DNA of 64,000 nucleotides from NCBI RefSeq assembly GCF_001953885.1, contig NZ_MQUS01000006.1, positions 186,001-250,000 of the forward strand, written 5' to 3'. The stretch is from Streptomyces sp. IMTB 2501. Its GTDB lineage: Bacteria; Actinomycetota; Actinomycetes; Streptomycetales; Streptomycetaceae. Made by a program: the position numbers and the translations under genes. The notes beneath the pieces are model-generated. The model had not been told where the DNA came from. It did no database searches and was given only the letters and a program-made list of their open reading frames with translations. Of this stretch, positions 16,454-25,048 are shown in pieces (the first letter of the stretch is position 1; the number at the start of each line of letters is the position of its first letter).

Positions 16454-17605
16454 CTACGCCGGTGTGGTCACCGCCGCCAGCCGGTGGACGTCCCGGGCCG
16501 TCCCGGTGACGCCCGACAGGAAGCCCTGGGCCCGGGGGGAGGCGTTCTCGGTCAGCCAGGTCGGGTCGATGTCGCAGACCGCCACGCGGACCCCCGTTCC
16601 GGCCAGCGCCAGCGGCAGGGTGTGGACGACCGTCGACGGGAAGCTGAGGATCGTACGGCCGATGGGGCCGCGGCGGGCGATCAGTTCCAGGGGGAGGTCC
16701 GGGCGGACGATCTCCAGGCCGGTCTCGGCGGCCAGGCGGTGGAGCTTCTGCGCGCTCTCCCGGCGGTGCGCGAAGTAGCGGGTCGCGCCATGGGCCTTGG
16801 AGAGGGTGCGGACCGCTTCCACGTAGCGGTCACCGTCCACGACGCCCGTCTCCACCAGGGACGTGCCCACCATGTCCGAACCCTTGGTGATGCGTGGCGG
16901 GCCGAAACGGGCCCGGGTCCAGGCGAAGTCGTTGACCGTGACCGTCACTCCGTCCGGCGTCTCCGTCACCGGCATGGAGGAGAAGACCTCGACCCGGCGG
17001 CGGGCGCTCGGCGTGAGGCGGCGGCGGGCCGACGAGGAGACGGGAGCGAAGAGCAGGTCACGAGCGCCGCGGCGGCCGCCCTTGCGGTGCCAGCGGACCA
17101 GGCGTTCGCCGCGGGCGAGTTGGGCGACGAACTCCATCGTCGCCGTGCCGTCGTCCACGACGACCAGGTCGCGGGCCCGGGTGATCGTCAGCAGCAGTTG
17201 TACGTAGCGGGAGAAGGGGTCTCCCATCACGATGCGGTCGGCCCGGCGGAGCGCCCCCGCCAGGCCGCCGATCGTCGAGAAGGGCGCGGCCGTACCGCCC
17301 CGCGCGTTCTCCCAGCGCACCCGGTACCCCTCGTCCCGGGCCAGGTCCGCCATGCGGCGCAGCTGGCCCCGGCTCATGGGGTCGGTCGGGGACAGGACGA
17401 CGACCGTGAGGTCCGCGCCGGCCGGTGGCGAGTCGCCGGCCACCGTCCGCCTCACTTGCGCGGGCACGGATCCCAGCGGTTCCGGCTGCGCGCCGCGCAG
17501 GCCCTGCAGATGCGCCCACTCCAGCACGTTCAGCAGCTGGACCGGGCTCTCCACGAAGGCGAGCGTGCGGGGAGGGTGGCCGGCGTGACCGGCGCGGGGG
17601 CTCAT
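16454..17605 (-). CDS. Sialyltransferase/polysialyltransferase-like glycosyltransferase
   Basis: The 383-residue protein begins TLAFVESPVQLLNVLEWAH, resembling the N-terminal strand of GT52 and polysialyltransferase families. Later it has VVVDDGTATMEFVAQLARG, a His-Arg-Glu motif (YFAHRRESAQKLH) and IGRTILSFPSTVVHTLPLAL. The His and Ser-containing motifs correspond in position to the HP and S motifs of bacterial sialyltransferases. It is last in an operon with NeuB-like, NeuA-HAD and DUF6716 genes, so it probably transfers a CMP-activated nonulosonate during wall-polymer synthesis. The exact donor and linkage are inference. Confidence 0.65.
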   Translation of the reverse strand: MSPRAGHAGHPPRTLAFVESPVQLLNVLEWAHLQGLRGAQPEPLGSVPAQVRRTVAGDSPPAGADLTVVVLSPTDPMSRGQLRRMADLARDEGYRVRWENARGGTAAPFSTIGGLAGALRRADRIVMGDPFSRYVQLLLTITRARDLVVVDDGTATMEFVAQLARGERLVRWHRKGGRRGARDLLFAPVSSSARRRLTPSARRRVEVFSSMPVTETPDGVTVTVNDFAWTRARFGPPRITKGSDMVGTSLVETGVVDGDRYVEAVRTLSKAHGATRYFAHRRESAQKLHRLAAETGLEIVRPDLPLELIARRGPIGRTILSFPSTVVHTLPLALAGTGVRVAVCDIDPTWLTENASPRAQGFLSGVTGTARDVHRLAAVTTPA

Positions 17606-17667
17606 CGGCGTACGACCGTCCCGTCGTAAGGAAACCCGTGAGGGAACCAGTTGAGCGATCAGAACAC

Positions 17668-18606
17668 TCAGACCGTGACCGGCTCGCCCGCGGCCGCGGC
17701 GATCTCCGCCTCGGCGACGACGCCGGCGACGCGGCGCAGCTTCTTCATCGGGCCCAGCTCGGAGTCGTAGACCTTCTTGACGCCGTCACCGAGGGAGGCC
17801 TCGATGGTGCGGATGTCGCGGACGAGGCGCGTGAGGCCCTGCGGCTCGACGGAGGCGGCCTGGTCCGAACCCCACATCGCGCGGTCGAGTGTGATGTGAC
17901 GCTCGACGAAGGTGGCGCCGAGGGCGACGGCGGCCAGCGTGGTCTGCAGGCCCGTCTCGTGGCCGGAGTAGCCGATCGGGACGTTCGGGTACTCCTTCTC
18001 CAGCGTGTTGATCACGCGGAGGTTCAGCTCCTCGGCCTTCGCCGGGTACGTCGAAGTGGCGTGGCACATCAGGATGTTGTCCGAGCCGAGGACCTCGACC
18101 GCGTGGCGGATCTGCTTCGGGGTCGACATGCCCGTGGAGAGGATGACGGAGCGGCCTGTCGCGCGCAGGGCGCGCAGCAGCTCGTCGTCCGTCAGGGACG
18201 CGCTCGCGACCTTGTGGGCGGGGACGTCGAACTTCTCCAGGAAGGCGACGGCCTCGGTGTCCCACGGGGAGGCGAACCAGGCGATGCCCTTCTCCTCGCA
18301 GTACTCGTCGATCTGGCGGTACTCGTCCTCGCCGAACTCCACGCGGTGGCGGTAGTCGATGTAGGTCATCCGGCCCCAGGGGGTGTCGCGCTCGATGTCC
18401 CACTGGTCGCGCGGGGTGCAGATCTCCGGGGTGCGCTTCTGGAACTTGACGGCGTCGCAGCCCGCCTCGGCGGCCACGTCGATCAGCTTGAAGGCGTTCT
18501 CCAGCTCACCGTTGTGGTTGATGCCGATCTCGCCGCAGATGTAGACGGGACGGCCGGGGCCGACCTCGCGCGAACCGAAGGAACGGGTGCGGGAGTTGCT
18601 GCTCAT
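17668..18606 (-). CDS. neuB: Nonulosonate synthase, NeuB-like, lacking the SAF domain
   Basis: The 312-residue protein has NeuB hallmarks: CGEIGINHNGELENA (about residues 24-38), AVKFQKRTPE, STGMSTPKQI, HATSTYPA and GYSGHE, forming the PEP-condensing TIM barrel. The family makes N-acetylneuraminate, legionaminate, pseudaminate or Kdn(-9-P). Canonical NeuB proteins are about 340 residues with a C-terminal antifreeze-like SAF domain. Here the protein ends soon after the barrel (KKVYDSELGPMKKLRRVAGV plus about 20 residues), so SAF is absent or vestigial. Next to a NeuA-HAD fusion, a Kdn-type product is plausible. Confidence 0.88.
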   Translation of the reverse strand: MSSNSRTRSFGSREVGPGRPVYICGEIGINHNGELENAFKLIDVAAEAGCDAVKFQKRTPEICTPRDQWDIERDTPWGRMTYIDYRHRVEFGEDEYRQIDEYCEEKGIAWFASPWDTEAVAFLEKFDVPAHKVASASLTDDELLRALRATGRSVILSTGMSTPKQIRHAVEVLGSDNILMCHATSTYPAKAEELNLRVINTLEKEYPNVPIGYSGHETGLQTTLAAVALGATFVERHITLDRAMWGSDQAASVEPQGLTRLVRDIRTIEASLGDGVKKVYDSELGPMKKLRRVAGVVAEAEIAAAAGEPVTV

Positions 18607-18619
18607 GGGGGAGATGTCC

Positions 18620-19858
18620 TTACTTGGGGAGGGAATCGAGAGAGGGGCCGAGGATCCAGCTGGCGATCTCTCGGATCGCGCCGTCACCGCCGGGGACAGT
18701 GGTGACCGCGCGTGCGGCGCCGCGTACGACGTCGTGGGCGCTCGCGACCGCCACGGGCCAGCCGACGAGGGCGAAGCACGGGAGGTCGTTGACGTCGTTG
18801 CCGACGTAGAGCACGCGCTCCGGCGCGATGCCCTGCTCCTCGCACCACTGCTTCAGCGCGAGGTCCTTGCGGTCGATGCCGTGCAGCACCGGGAGCCTGA
18901 GCTTCCGGGCCCGGGCGGCGACCACGGGGTTCTGTTCCGTGGACAGGATCAGCATCTTCAGACCGCTCTTGCGCAGGGCCGCGATGCCGAGGCCGTCGCC
19001 GCGGTGCACGGAGACGAACTCCCGTCCGTCGGAGTCGATCAGCACCCGGTCGTCGGTCTGGGTGCCGTCGAAGTCGAGTACGACCGCGTCGATGTCGTCG
19101 GCGGTCGGCAGCGAACCGGGGTGGTCCGCGTCGAAGAGCGGGGCCAGGGCGCGGGCGCGGGCCAGGTCGTGCGGGTCGTCGATCTCCAGCACGCGCGCCG
19201 GGTCGGTGCGGACCAGCTCGGTGTGGCCGAAGAAGCGGTGCTGGTGCTTGCGGAAGCCGGCCGCGTCCATCGCGTAGGCGGCGCCGGTCTCCAGCAGGTC
19301 CTGCGGTCGGTCCTGGCGGCGGGGGCGGAAGGACTTGTCGTGGTTGACGCCGAAGCCGCCGGCCGGCGCGCCCGGGGTGTCCGCGCCGTTGCGCCAGATG
19401 AACCCGTGGAAGGGGGCCACCGTGACCGCCGTGTCCGCGCCGTTCTCCACGACCGCGCCGACCACCCCGTCGATGTCCTCGCGGACGATGAACGGGCTGG
19501 TGCACTGTACGAGCAGGACGACGTCGACGGCCGCGCCGTGCAGCGCCTCGTGGGCGTCCATGGCGTGCAGGACCGCGGCCTCGGAGGTCGCCGTGTCCCC
19601 GGCGATGGCGGCCGGGCGCAGCACGACCTCGGCGCCGGCCTCCCGGGCGGCGGCGGCGATGGCCTGGTCGTCGGTGGAGACGACGACATCGGTCACCAGC
19701 CGGGTCGCCCGGCACTCGCGGACCGCGCGGGCGACCAGCGGGACGCCGCCGACGGGCGCGAGGTTCTTCGCGGGCACGCCTTTGGAGCCGCCGCGTGCGG
19801 GGATCACCGCGAGCACCCGGCGCACCGAAGCGCCTTGGCCCGCTTCCGGGTTGGACAT
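18620..19858 (-). CDS. neuA: Acylneuraminate cytidylyltransferase fused to a KdsC-like HAD phosphatase
   Basis: The 412-residue protein is a fusion. Residues about 12-235 are a NeuA-type nucleotidyltransferase (VIPARGGSKGVPAKNL, LLVQCTSPF). Residues about 250-410 are a KdsC-type HAD phosphatase (motif I VVLDFDGTQTDDRV, motif II LILSTEQ, motif IV VGNDVNDLPC). It would dephosphorylate a 9-phosphate and/or CMP-activate the sugar acid made by the neighbouring synthase. Similar pairings occur in CMP-Kdn pathways. GGAGACCCC precedes the ATG at 19858; a GTG at 19879 would overlap the upstream stop by four bases. The 13-bp gap to the NeuB-like gene indicates an operon. Confidence 0.88.
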   Translation of the reverse strand: MSNPEAGQGASVRRVLAVIPARGGSKGVPAKNLAPVGGVPLVARAVRECRATRLVTDVVVSTDDQAIAAAAREAGAEVVLRPAAIAGDTATSEAAVLHAMDAHEALHGAAVDVVLLVQCTSPFIVREDIDGVVGAVVENGADTAVTVAPFHGFIWRNGADTPGAPAGGFGVNHDKSFRPRRQDRPQDLLETGAAYAMDAAGFRKHQHRFFGHTELVRTDPARVLEIDDPHDLARARALAPLFDADHPGSLPTADDIDAVVLDFDGTQTDDRVLIDSDGREFVSVHRGDGLGIAALRKSGLKMLILSTEQNPVVAARARKLRLPVLHGIDRKDLALKQWCEEQGIAPERVLYVGNDVNDLPCFALVGWPVAVASAHDVVRGAARAVTTVPGGDGAIREIASWILGPSLDSLPK

Positions 19859-19875
19859 GGGGTCTCCTTGGAAGA

Positions 19876-21216
19876 TCACAGGTCCCCCATCCGCCGGATC
19901 ACCGGGGCGACCCGCTGCACGCCGTGGCGGTAGGCGCCACGCGCGGCGCGGCGCACGATCTGGCGGACCGGTCCGGGCTCCTTGTCGGCGGCGGGCGCAC
20001 CGGGCAGCGGGACGCCGTCGGGGCCGAGGTGGTGCCGGGCGAGGATGCCGGGCAGATAGCCGGGTGCGGTCTCGGGGGTGTAATAGGGGTTCAGGGGCGG
20101 CAGCCCGCCTGGTCGGTCCAGCAGCTTGGCGATGCGTTCACGGGCGGTGTCGAACGCGGTGGCGTAGGTGCCTCCCCCGGAGGGGGTACCCCCAGCGGCG
20201 ACGCCCTGCCGGGACACCCACTCCGCGTCCGGCGCCGGCCGGTGCCCGGCGTCGAGCTGGTCCCAGGAGGCGAGGCAGCCGGAGCCGGTGAAGTGGTGGT
20301 TGCCGAGCACCTCGCGCACGCCCAGGTCGGTGAGGACGACCGTGGGGATACGGCGGTGCAGGGCTTCCAGGGCGGCCGTGGAGCTGACTGTGACCAGCAG
20401 GTCGGTGCGGTCCAGCACCCCGCCCATATGGCCGTACACCAGACGGAAGTTGGCGGGCAGGTTCCTGCCCTGGACCAGCTTCTGGTACGGCAACTCCTCG
20501 ATGTGGGTGGTGTGTTCACCCGGCTTGGAGCGCAGCTTCAGCAGCACCTCGCGCTCGGGGTGCTTACGGGCGTGCTGGATGAGCCGGTTCAGCAGGTACG
20601 TGCGGTCCTTGCGGCTCTCCGGGACGGACGGCTGGGCCGCGAACACCACGGTGTACGGCCTGTGTTCACCGCTGTACGGCGCCCCGCCGAGGAAGGGCAG
20701 GGCGACCTCGGTGACCGAGGAGGCGTCGGCGCCCACGCCCTCGTACACGGCCCGGAACCGGTCCGCGTCGTGCCGGGAGTTGGCGAGGACGAGGTCCGCG
20801 CCGTGCCGCAGCAGCAGTCCGTCGGCGAGCTTCTCGTAGACGACACCGACATAGCCGGTGACGACGGCGGGACGCCTGCCGGCACCGGCCCAGGTGGCGC
20901 GCAGGCCGTGCAGCATGGCCTGGACGCCGCCGCCTACGAGCGCGAGGATGAGTACGTCGTACGGGTCTTCGCCGGTTCCACCCATGGCACGCAGGAACTC
21001 GACGCCGGTGACCTCACGCAGGGAGTCGGACCGGACGCCGACCTCCTTCAGCTGGCGGGCTGTCGGGGTGGCGCGCCCCCGCAGGAGGTAGCCGTCGAGC
21101 CGGATCTCGGCGTCCGTGGGAGCGAGGCGACTGGCGGTGAGCGCACCCCACTTCCACCGGGTGTCCGAATCGGCGAGGACGGCGACCCGCAGGGACTTCG
21201 TAGCACTTGCTGGCAC
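19876..21216 (-). CDS. DUF6716-type putative glycosyltransferase
   Basis: The product (446 residues from the GTG at 21216; the frame is open to a TTG at 21255) has a GT-B-like layout. The C-terminal half holds LLKLRSKPGEHTTH, HMGGVLDRTDLLVTVSSTAALEALHRRIPTVVL, which recalls donor-binding regions of CDP-glycerol-transferase and polysialyltransferase-like enzymes. It is first in the operon with the NeuA-HAD, NeuB-like and sialyltransferase-like genes. A GC-rich palindrome (20171-20193) within the gene adds the peptide GGTPSGG. A role in extending the wall polymer is inferred from context. Confidence 0.65.
   Translation of the reverse strand: MPASATKSLRVAVLADSDTRWKWGALTASRLAPTDAEIRLDGYLLRGRATPTARQLKEVGVRSDSLREVTGVEFLRAMGGTGEDPYDVLILALVGGGVQAMLHGLRATWAGAGRRPAVVTGYVGVVYEKLADGLLLRHGADLVLANSRHDADRFRAVYEGVGADASSVTEVALPFLGGAPYSGEHRPYTVVFAAQPSVPESRKDRTYLLNRLIQHARKHPEREVLLKLRSKPGEHTTHIEELPYQKLVQGRNLPANFRLVYGHMGGVLDRTDLLVTVSSTAALEALHRRIPTVVLTDLGVREVLGNHHFTGSGCLASWDQLDAGHRPAPDAEWVSRQGVAAGGTPSGGGTYATAFDTARERIAKLLDRPGGLPPLNPYYTPETAPGYLPGILARHHLGPDGVPLPGAPAADKEPGPVRQIVRRAARGAYRHGVQRVAPVIRRMGDL
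20171..20193. repeat. Intragenic GC-rich palindrome encoding GGTPSGG
   Basis: The sequence comprises C5-GGA-G5-TA-C5 blocks, a nested palindrome inside the DUF6716 gene read as AAGGTPSGGGTYA on the minus strand. I recall identical or near-identical small palindromes inserted in frame in many Streptomyces genes; this attribution is from memory. It looks like an in-frame insertion into a surface loop. Confidence 0.5.
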
Positions 21217-21414
21217 GCCGAAGACGCTAGAAAGCCATTCCGAGGTTCCGCCCAACCCGGATGCAACAAACGGTTAACAGCACATCGCCGAATGGCGAAT
21301 CGGGCCGTCAAGGCATGGGAAAAGAGGCTGGTTCACAGCTTCGCCACGTGCCGTTCACCCAGCATCAAGCAGACAGTCAAGACGAATGACGGGCTTCCCC
21401 CTAACGTCCCTGAG

Positions 21415-22392
21415 GTGGTCAAGCTCTCCGTCATCGTGCCGTTCTACAACGTGCAGCAATACGCGCCCGACACGCTCAGAAGCCTTGTGGCGAACGCGCG
21501 TGAGGACTTCGAATTCATTCTCGTCGACGACTGTTCCCGCGACGGGACACCGGAGATTCTCGCGCGCGCGGAGCGCGAGCTGCCCGGGGCCGTCTTCGTC
21601 CGGCACGAGCAGAACGGGGGGCTGGCGACCGCGCGCAACACCGGTATCGACCGAGCGCGCGGCGAGTACCTGACCTTCCTGGACGGCGACGACTGGCTCG
21701 CGCCCGGCTACTTCCCGCAACTGGTCTCCGCCATAGACGAGCTGGGCTGCGACTTCATCCGCACCGACCATGTGCAGTGCACCGCGCGCTCGCGCCAGGT
21801 GTTCCGGGTGCCGGTCGGCCGGCGGGGCGTGGTGCTGAGCCCGCGCGAGGCGATCCTGCCCGCCGACCGGTCGACGTCCGTGGACTACGCGTACGCCTGG
21901 GCGGGCATCTACCACCGGCGGCTGGTGGACAAGGGCCTGCTGCACTTCACCGACGGGCTGCGCACGGCCGAGGACCGGCCGTGGATCTGGAAGCTGCACC
22001 GGGAGGCGGAATCCTTCGCCGCGGTGAGCATGCTGGGTGTTTTCTACCGGCGCGGGGTCGCCTCGTCACTCACCCAGATCGGTGATGTCCGGCAACTCGA
22101 TTTCATTCGGGCATTCGATCAGGTCGTCGCGGAAACCGCTCAGGACCGGGATGCGGACGAACTGCTGCCGAAGGCGGTCCGCACCTATTGCGCCATCATT
22201 TCCCATCATCTGGGATCCATCGAAAGGTTCGAGCCCCCGGTGGCGAGAAAACTGAAATCCATGAGTGCCGCGGCCCTGCGGCGCATGCCGCAGGACGTGC
22301 TGGACGACGCGCTGGACTCGATGGACATCCAGCGCGCCGGCAAGCTGCGCCGGCTGCGCCGCCGTCCCGCCTCCGCCGGGGCCGCCGCGTGA
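21415..22392 (+). CDS. Glycosyltransferase family 2
   Basis: The 325-residue protein starts at GTG 21415 with KLSVIVPFYNVQQYAPDTLRS, the GT-A fold of GT2. FEFILVDDCSRDGTPEIL, GGLATARNTGIDRARGEYLTFLDGDDWL and the DDD-like acceptor loop follow. It uses an NDP-sugar donor in the cytosol. Its stop overlaps the start of the polysialyltransferase-like gene by four bases. It is divergent from the DUF6716/NeuAB operon and probably builds another residue of the same polymer. The very long open frame upstream (from 19795) is antisense to the DUF6716 gene and not coding. Confidence 0.88.
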   Translation: MVKLSVIVPFYNVQQYAPDTLRSLVANAREDFEFILVDDCSRDGTPEILARAERELPGAVFVRHEQNGGLATARNTGIDRARGEYLTFLDGDDWLAPGYFPQLVSAIDELGCDFIRTDHVQCTARSRQVFRVPVGRRGVVLSPREAILPADRSTSVDYAYAWAGIYHRRLVDKGLLHFTDGLRTAEDRPWIWKLHREAESFAAVSMLGVFYRRGVASSLTQIGDVRQLDFIRAFDQVVAETAQDRDADELLPKAVRTYCAIISHHLGSIERFEPPVARKLKSMSAAALRRMPQDVLDDALDSMDIQRAGKLRRLRRRPASAGAAA

Positions 22393-23723
22393 CCACTCAG
22401 ATCTTCCAGGCGTCCACCCTGTACGGCACGGCCACCCTCGCCGCCGCCCTGGACTCCGGCTGCTTCGGCCCGGCCGACCGGCGGATCCTGCTGGTCTGCA
22501 ACAACGCGGCCTCGCCCGAGACCACGCCGGCGCTGGACGAGGCGCCAGGCTTCGAGAAGCTCCGCGACCGCTTCGACGAGGTGATCTCGTACAACGAGAC
22601 CATCTTCCCGTTCCACCCGGGCGGCTGGGCACCCCGCGTGGACGACATGCCGCTGTGGGAACGCTTCCTGCGGCACGAGTGGCAACTGGGCGACGACGAC
22701 GTGGAGTTGGCCGTCGAGTCGATCCAGGTCAACCCGTCCCTGGCGCTCGGCCAGATCTTCACCGGCGCACCGGTCACGGTCTACGCCGACGGCCTGATGA
22801 GCTACGGCCCCACCCGCAACAAGATCGACCCGCTGGTCGGCACCCGGGTGGACCGGGTGCTGCACCTGGACCTGGTGCCGGGCCTGAAGCCGCTGCTGCT
22901 CACCGAGTTCGACGTGCCGGGCGAGATCGTGCCGACGGCCGCGTTCACCAAGGTGCTCGCCGCGCTCGCGCCCTCCGGTGCCGAGTTGCCTGAGGTCGAG
23001 GAGCCCGCGCTGCTGCTCGGCCAGTATCTGTCGGCGCTGGACATCCTCACCGCCGAGCAGGAGGAGAACCTGCATCTGCGGATGCTGAGGGGCGCGGCCG
23101 CACTCGGGCACAGCAAGGTGGTGTTCAAGCCGCACCCGTCCGCCCCGCCCAGCTTCACCCGCTCCCTGGAGCAGGAGGCGGAGAAGCTGAAGGTCGAGCT
23201 GACCGTGGTGGACACGCCGGTCCTCGCCGAGGTGCTGTTCCAGCGGATGCGTCCCGCGCTGGTCGTCGGCTGCTTCTCCACCGCCCTGCTCACGGCGAGG
23301 GCGCTCTACGGCCTGCCTGTCGCCCGGATCGGCACCGAGCCGCTGCTGGAGCATCTGGCGCCGTACGAGAACAGCAACCGGGTCCCGGTGACCATCGTCG
23401 ACGCGCTGCTGCCCGAACTCGGCGACCACGCCGGGGTGACCGAGCAGCGCGCCGGCATGGACGTCGAGGTGCTCGGTGAGCTGATCCGTGCGGTGGGCTT
23501 CGCGATGCAGCCGAAGATCTACCCGGGCCTGCGCGAGCACGCCGAGACCTGGCTCGCCAAGAACCTGAACGGGCGCACCGTGCGCTACTTCAAGCGCCGG
23601 CGGCTGTCCTCGCTGGCCCTGCCAGGTGGGGTCCCCGCCCAGCTGGCGTTCATCCCGCGCAACGCGACGGTCCGCCGGGTGGCCCGCACGGCGCGCAGCC
23701 TGCGTCAGCGCGTACGCGGCTAG
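22389..23723 (+). CDS. Polysialyltransferase-family protein (PF07388-like)
   Basis: The 444-residue protein starts at GTG 22389 with a GTGA overlap to the GT2 stop. Features recalling alpha-2,8-polysialyltransferases are TQIFQASTLYGTATLAAALD at the start, VVFKPHPSAPPSF (HP motif, about residues 240-252) and VVGCFSTALLTARALYG (Ser motif, about 298-314). It would polymerise CMP-activated nonulosonate (sialic acid or Kdn-like) produced by the adjacent operon. The C-terminus is basic, consistent with membrane association. Two enzymes of this general class in one locus suggest either initiation versus elongation or two linkages. Confidence 0.75.
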   Translation: MTTQIFQASTLYGTATLAAALDSGCFGPADRRILLVCNNAASPETTPALDEAPGFEKLRDRFDEVISYNETIFPFHPGGWAPRVDDMPLWERFLRHEWQLGDDDVELAVESIQVNPSLALGQIFTGAPVTVYADGLMSYGPTRNKIDPLVGTRVDRVLHLDLVPGLKPLLLTEFDVPGEIVPTAAFTKVLAALAPSGAELPEVEEPALLLGQYLSALDILTAEQEENLHLRMLRGAAALGHSKVVFKPHPSAPPSFTRSLEQEAEKLKVELTVVDTPVLAEVLFQRMRPALVVGCFSTALLTARALYGLPVARIGTEPLLEHLAPYENSNRVPVTIVDALLPELGDHAGVTEQRAGMDVEVLGELIRAVGFAMQPKIYPGLREHAETWLAKNLNGRTVRYFKRRRLSSLALPGGVPAQLAFIPRNATVRRVARTARSLRQRVRG

Positions 23724-23800
23724 CCGGGCGGGAAGCGTTGCCGCGGCAGGAGCCATCAGCGGCTGCGCCGTGAAGACCCGAACCAGGAAGGAAACCGCAC

Positions 23801-24955
23801 ATGGCTGCTGCATCATCTCCCGGCCTCGCCACCGCACCCGGTCCCCTCATACCCCAAGCGGCGCCCGGCCCCGCGGCCGGCGGGCGCGGGAGCCGTCTGC
23901 TCGCCCTGGACGGTCTGCGGCTCGTCGCCGCGCTGATGGTCTGCCTCTACCACTACGTCGGGCGCGGCGGTGTGGTCTCCGCGTCCTGGCACGGGAGTCC
24001 GGCCCACCTCTTCCCGACCCTGTCCGGGGCGGCCGTCTACGGCAATTTCGGCGTGGAACTGTTCTTCGTCATCAGCGGTTTCGTGATCTGCATGAGCAGT
24101 TGGGGCCGCACCCTCGGCGACTTCTTCCGCTCCCGCGTCGCGCGCCTCTACCCGGCCTACTGGGTCGCGCTGGTCCTGGTCACGGGCGCGTCCCTCGCCC
24201 TGCCCGTCGTGGTCCACGCGGTCCGGCTGGACGAGTTCCTGGTCAACCTGACGATGCTCCAGCAGCCGATGGGCGCGACCCGGGTCCTCGGCGTGTGCTG
24301 GACGCTCTGGGTCGAGGTCCGTTTCTATGTGCTGTTCGCGCTGCTCGTCGTCCTGCGCGGGGTGACCTACCGCCGGGTGGTGCTGTTCGCCTGCGTCTGG
24401 ACACTGGCGTCGGTGCTCTGCCACAGCACGAACAACAACCTGCTGAACCAGGTGGTCATGCCCCAGTACGCCCCATTCTTCATCGGCGGTCTGGCGCTGT
24501 ATCTGATCCACCGCTTCGGCAGCGACCTGCTGACGTGGGGCATCGTCGCCATGTCCTGGCTGCTCGCGCAGCGGGAGGCCACCCTCGGCCTGTGGGGCCC
24601 GCATCCGCACCGCGACCCGTACGTCGTCATCCTGATCGTCACCGTCGCCTTCGCGGCCGTCGCCGTCGTGGCGCTGGGCTGGACGCGGTGGGCCTCCTGG
24701 TCCTGGCTGGTCACGGCCGGCGCGCTGACGTACCCCTTCTACCTGATCCACGAGCACCTGGGCTGGTTCGCGATCCGGGTGCTGCACCGGAGTCTCGGCC
24801 TGCCCGCGTGGCCGACGCTCGCCGTGACCGTGCTCGGGATGCTGGGGCTGGCGTGGCTGATCCACCGGTTCGTGGAGCGTCCGTTCGGCCCGCGTCTGAA
24901 GAGGGCGCTGAAGGGGCGGAAGTTGGCCAGTCGTTCATCCGGGCTTGGGTTTTGA
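23801..24955 (+). CDS. Acyltransferase 3 family membrane protein
   Basis: The 384-residue protein has ten or so membrane helices with acyltransferase-3 hallmarks: LALDGLRLVAALMVCLYHY (about 35-53), NFGVELFFVISGFVI (about 82-96) and FRSRVARLYPAYW (about 107-119). An Ala/Pro-rich N-terminal tail precedes the first helix. The family O-acylates (often O-acetylates) polysaccharides and lipids at the membrane. Location between the polysialyltransferase-like and methyltransferase genes suggests it decorates the wall polymer made here. Confidence 0.88.
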   Translation: MAAASSPGLATAPGPLIPQAAPGPAAGGRGSRLLALDGLRLVAALMVCLYHYVGRGGVVSASWHGSPAHLFPTLSGAAVYGNFGVELFFVISGFVICMSSWGRTLGDFFRSRVARLYPAYWVALVLVTGASLALPVVVHAVRLDEFLVNLTMLQQPMGATRVLGVCWTLWVEVRFYVLFALLVVLRGVTYRRVVLFACVWTLASVLCHSTNNNLLNQVVMPQYAPFFIGGLALYLIHRFGSDLLTWGIVAMSWLLAQREATLGLWGPHPHRDPYVVILIVTVAFAAVAVVALGWTRWASWSWLVTAGALTYPFYLIHEHLGWFAIRVLHRSLGLPAWPTLAVTVLGMLGLAWLIHRFVERPFGPRLKRALKGRKLASRSSGLGF

Positions 24956-25048
24956 AGGGACCCTGCGGGCAGGCACCGTAGAGCCCACGCCCTCACAGGC
25001 CCCCCGCAGGGATCCCACAGACGCCGTACAAGGGAGTGCCCACTCCGC

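Noticed and set aside
19795..21414. Long plus-strand extension upstream of the GT2 gene
   Set aside because: It runs antisense through the DUF6716 gene; GT2 homology starts only at the GTG at 21415.
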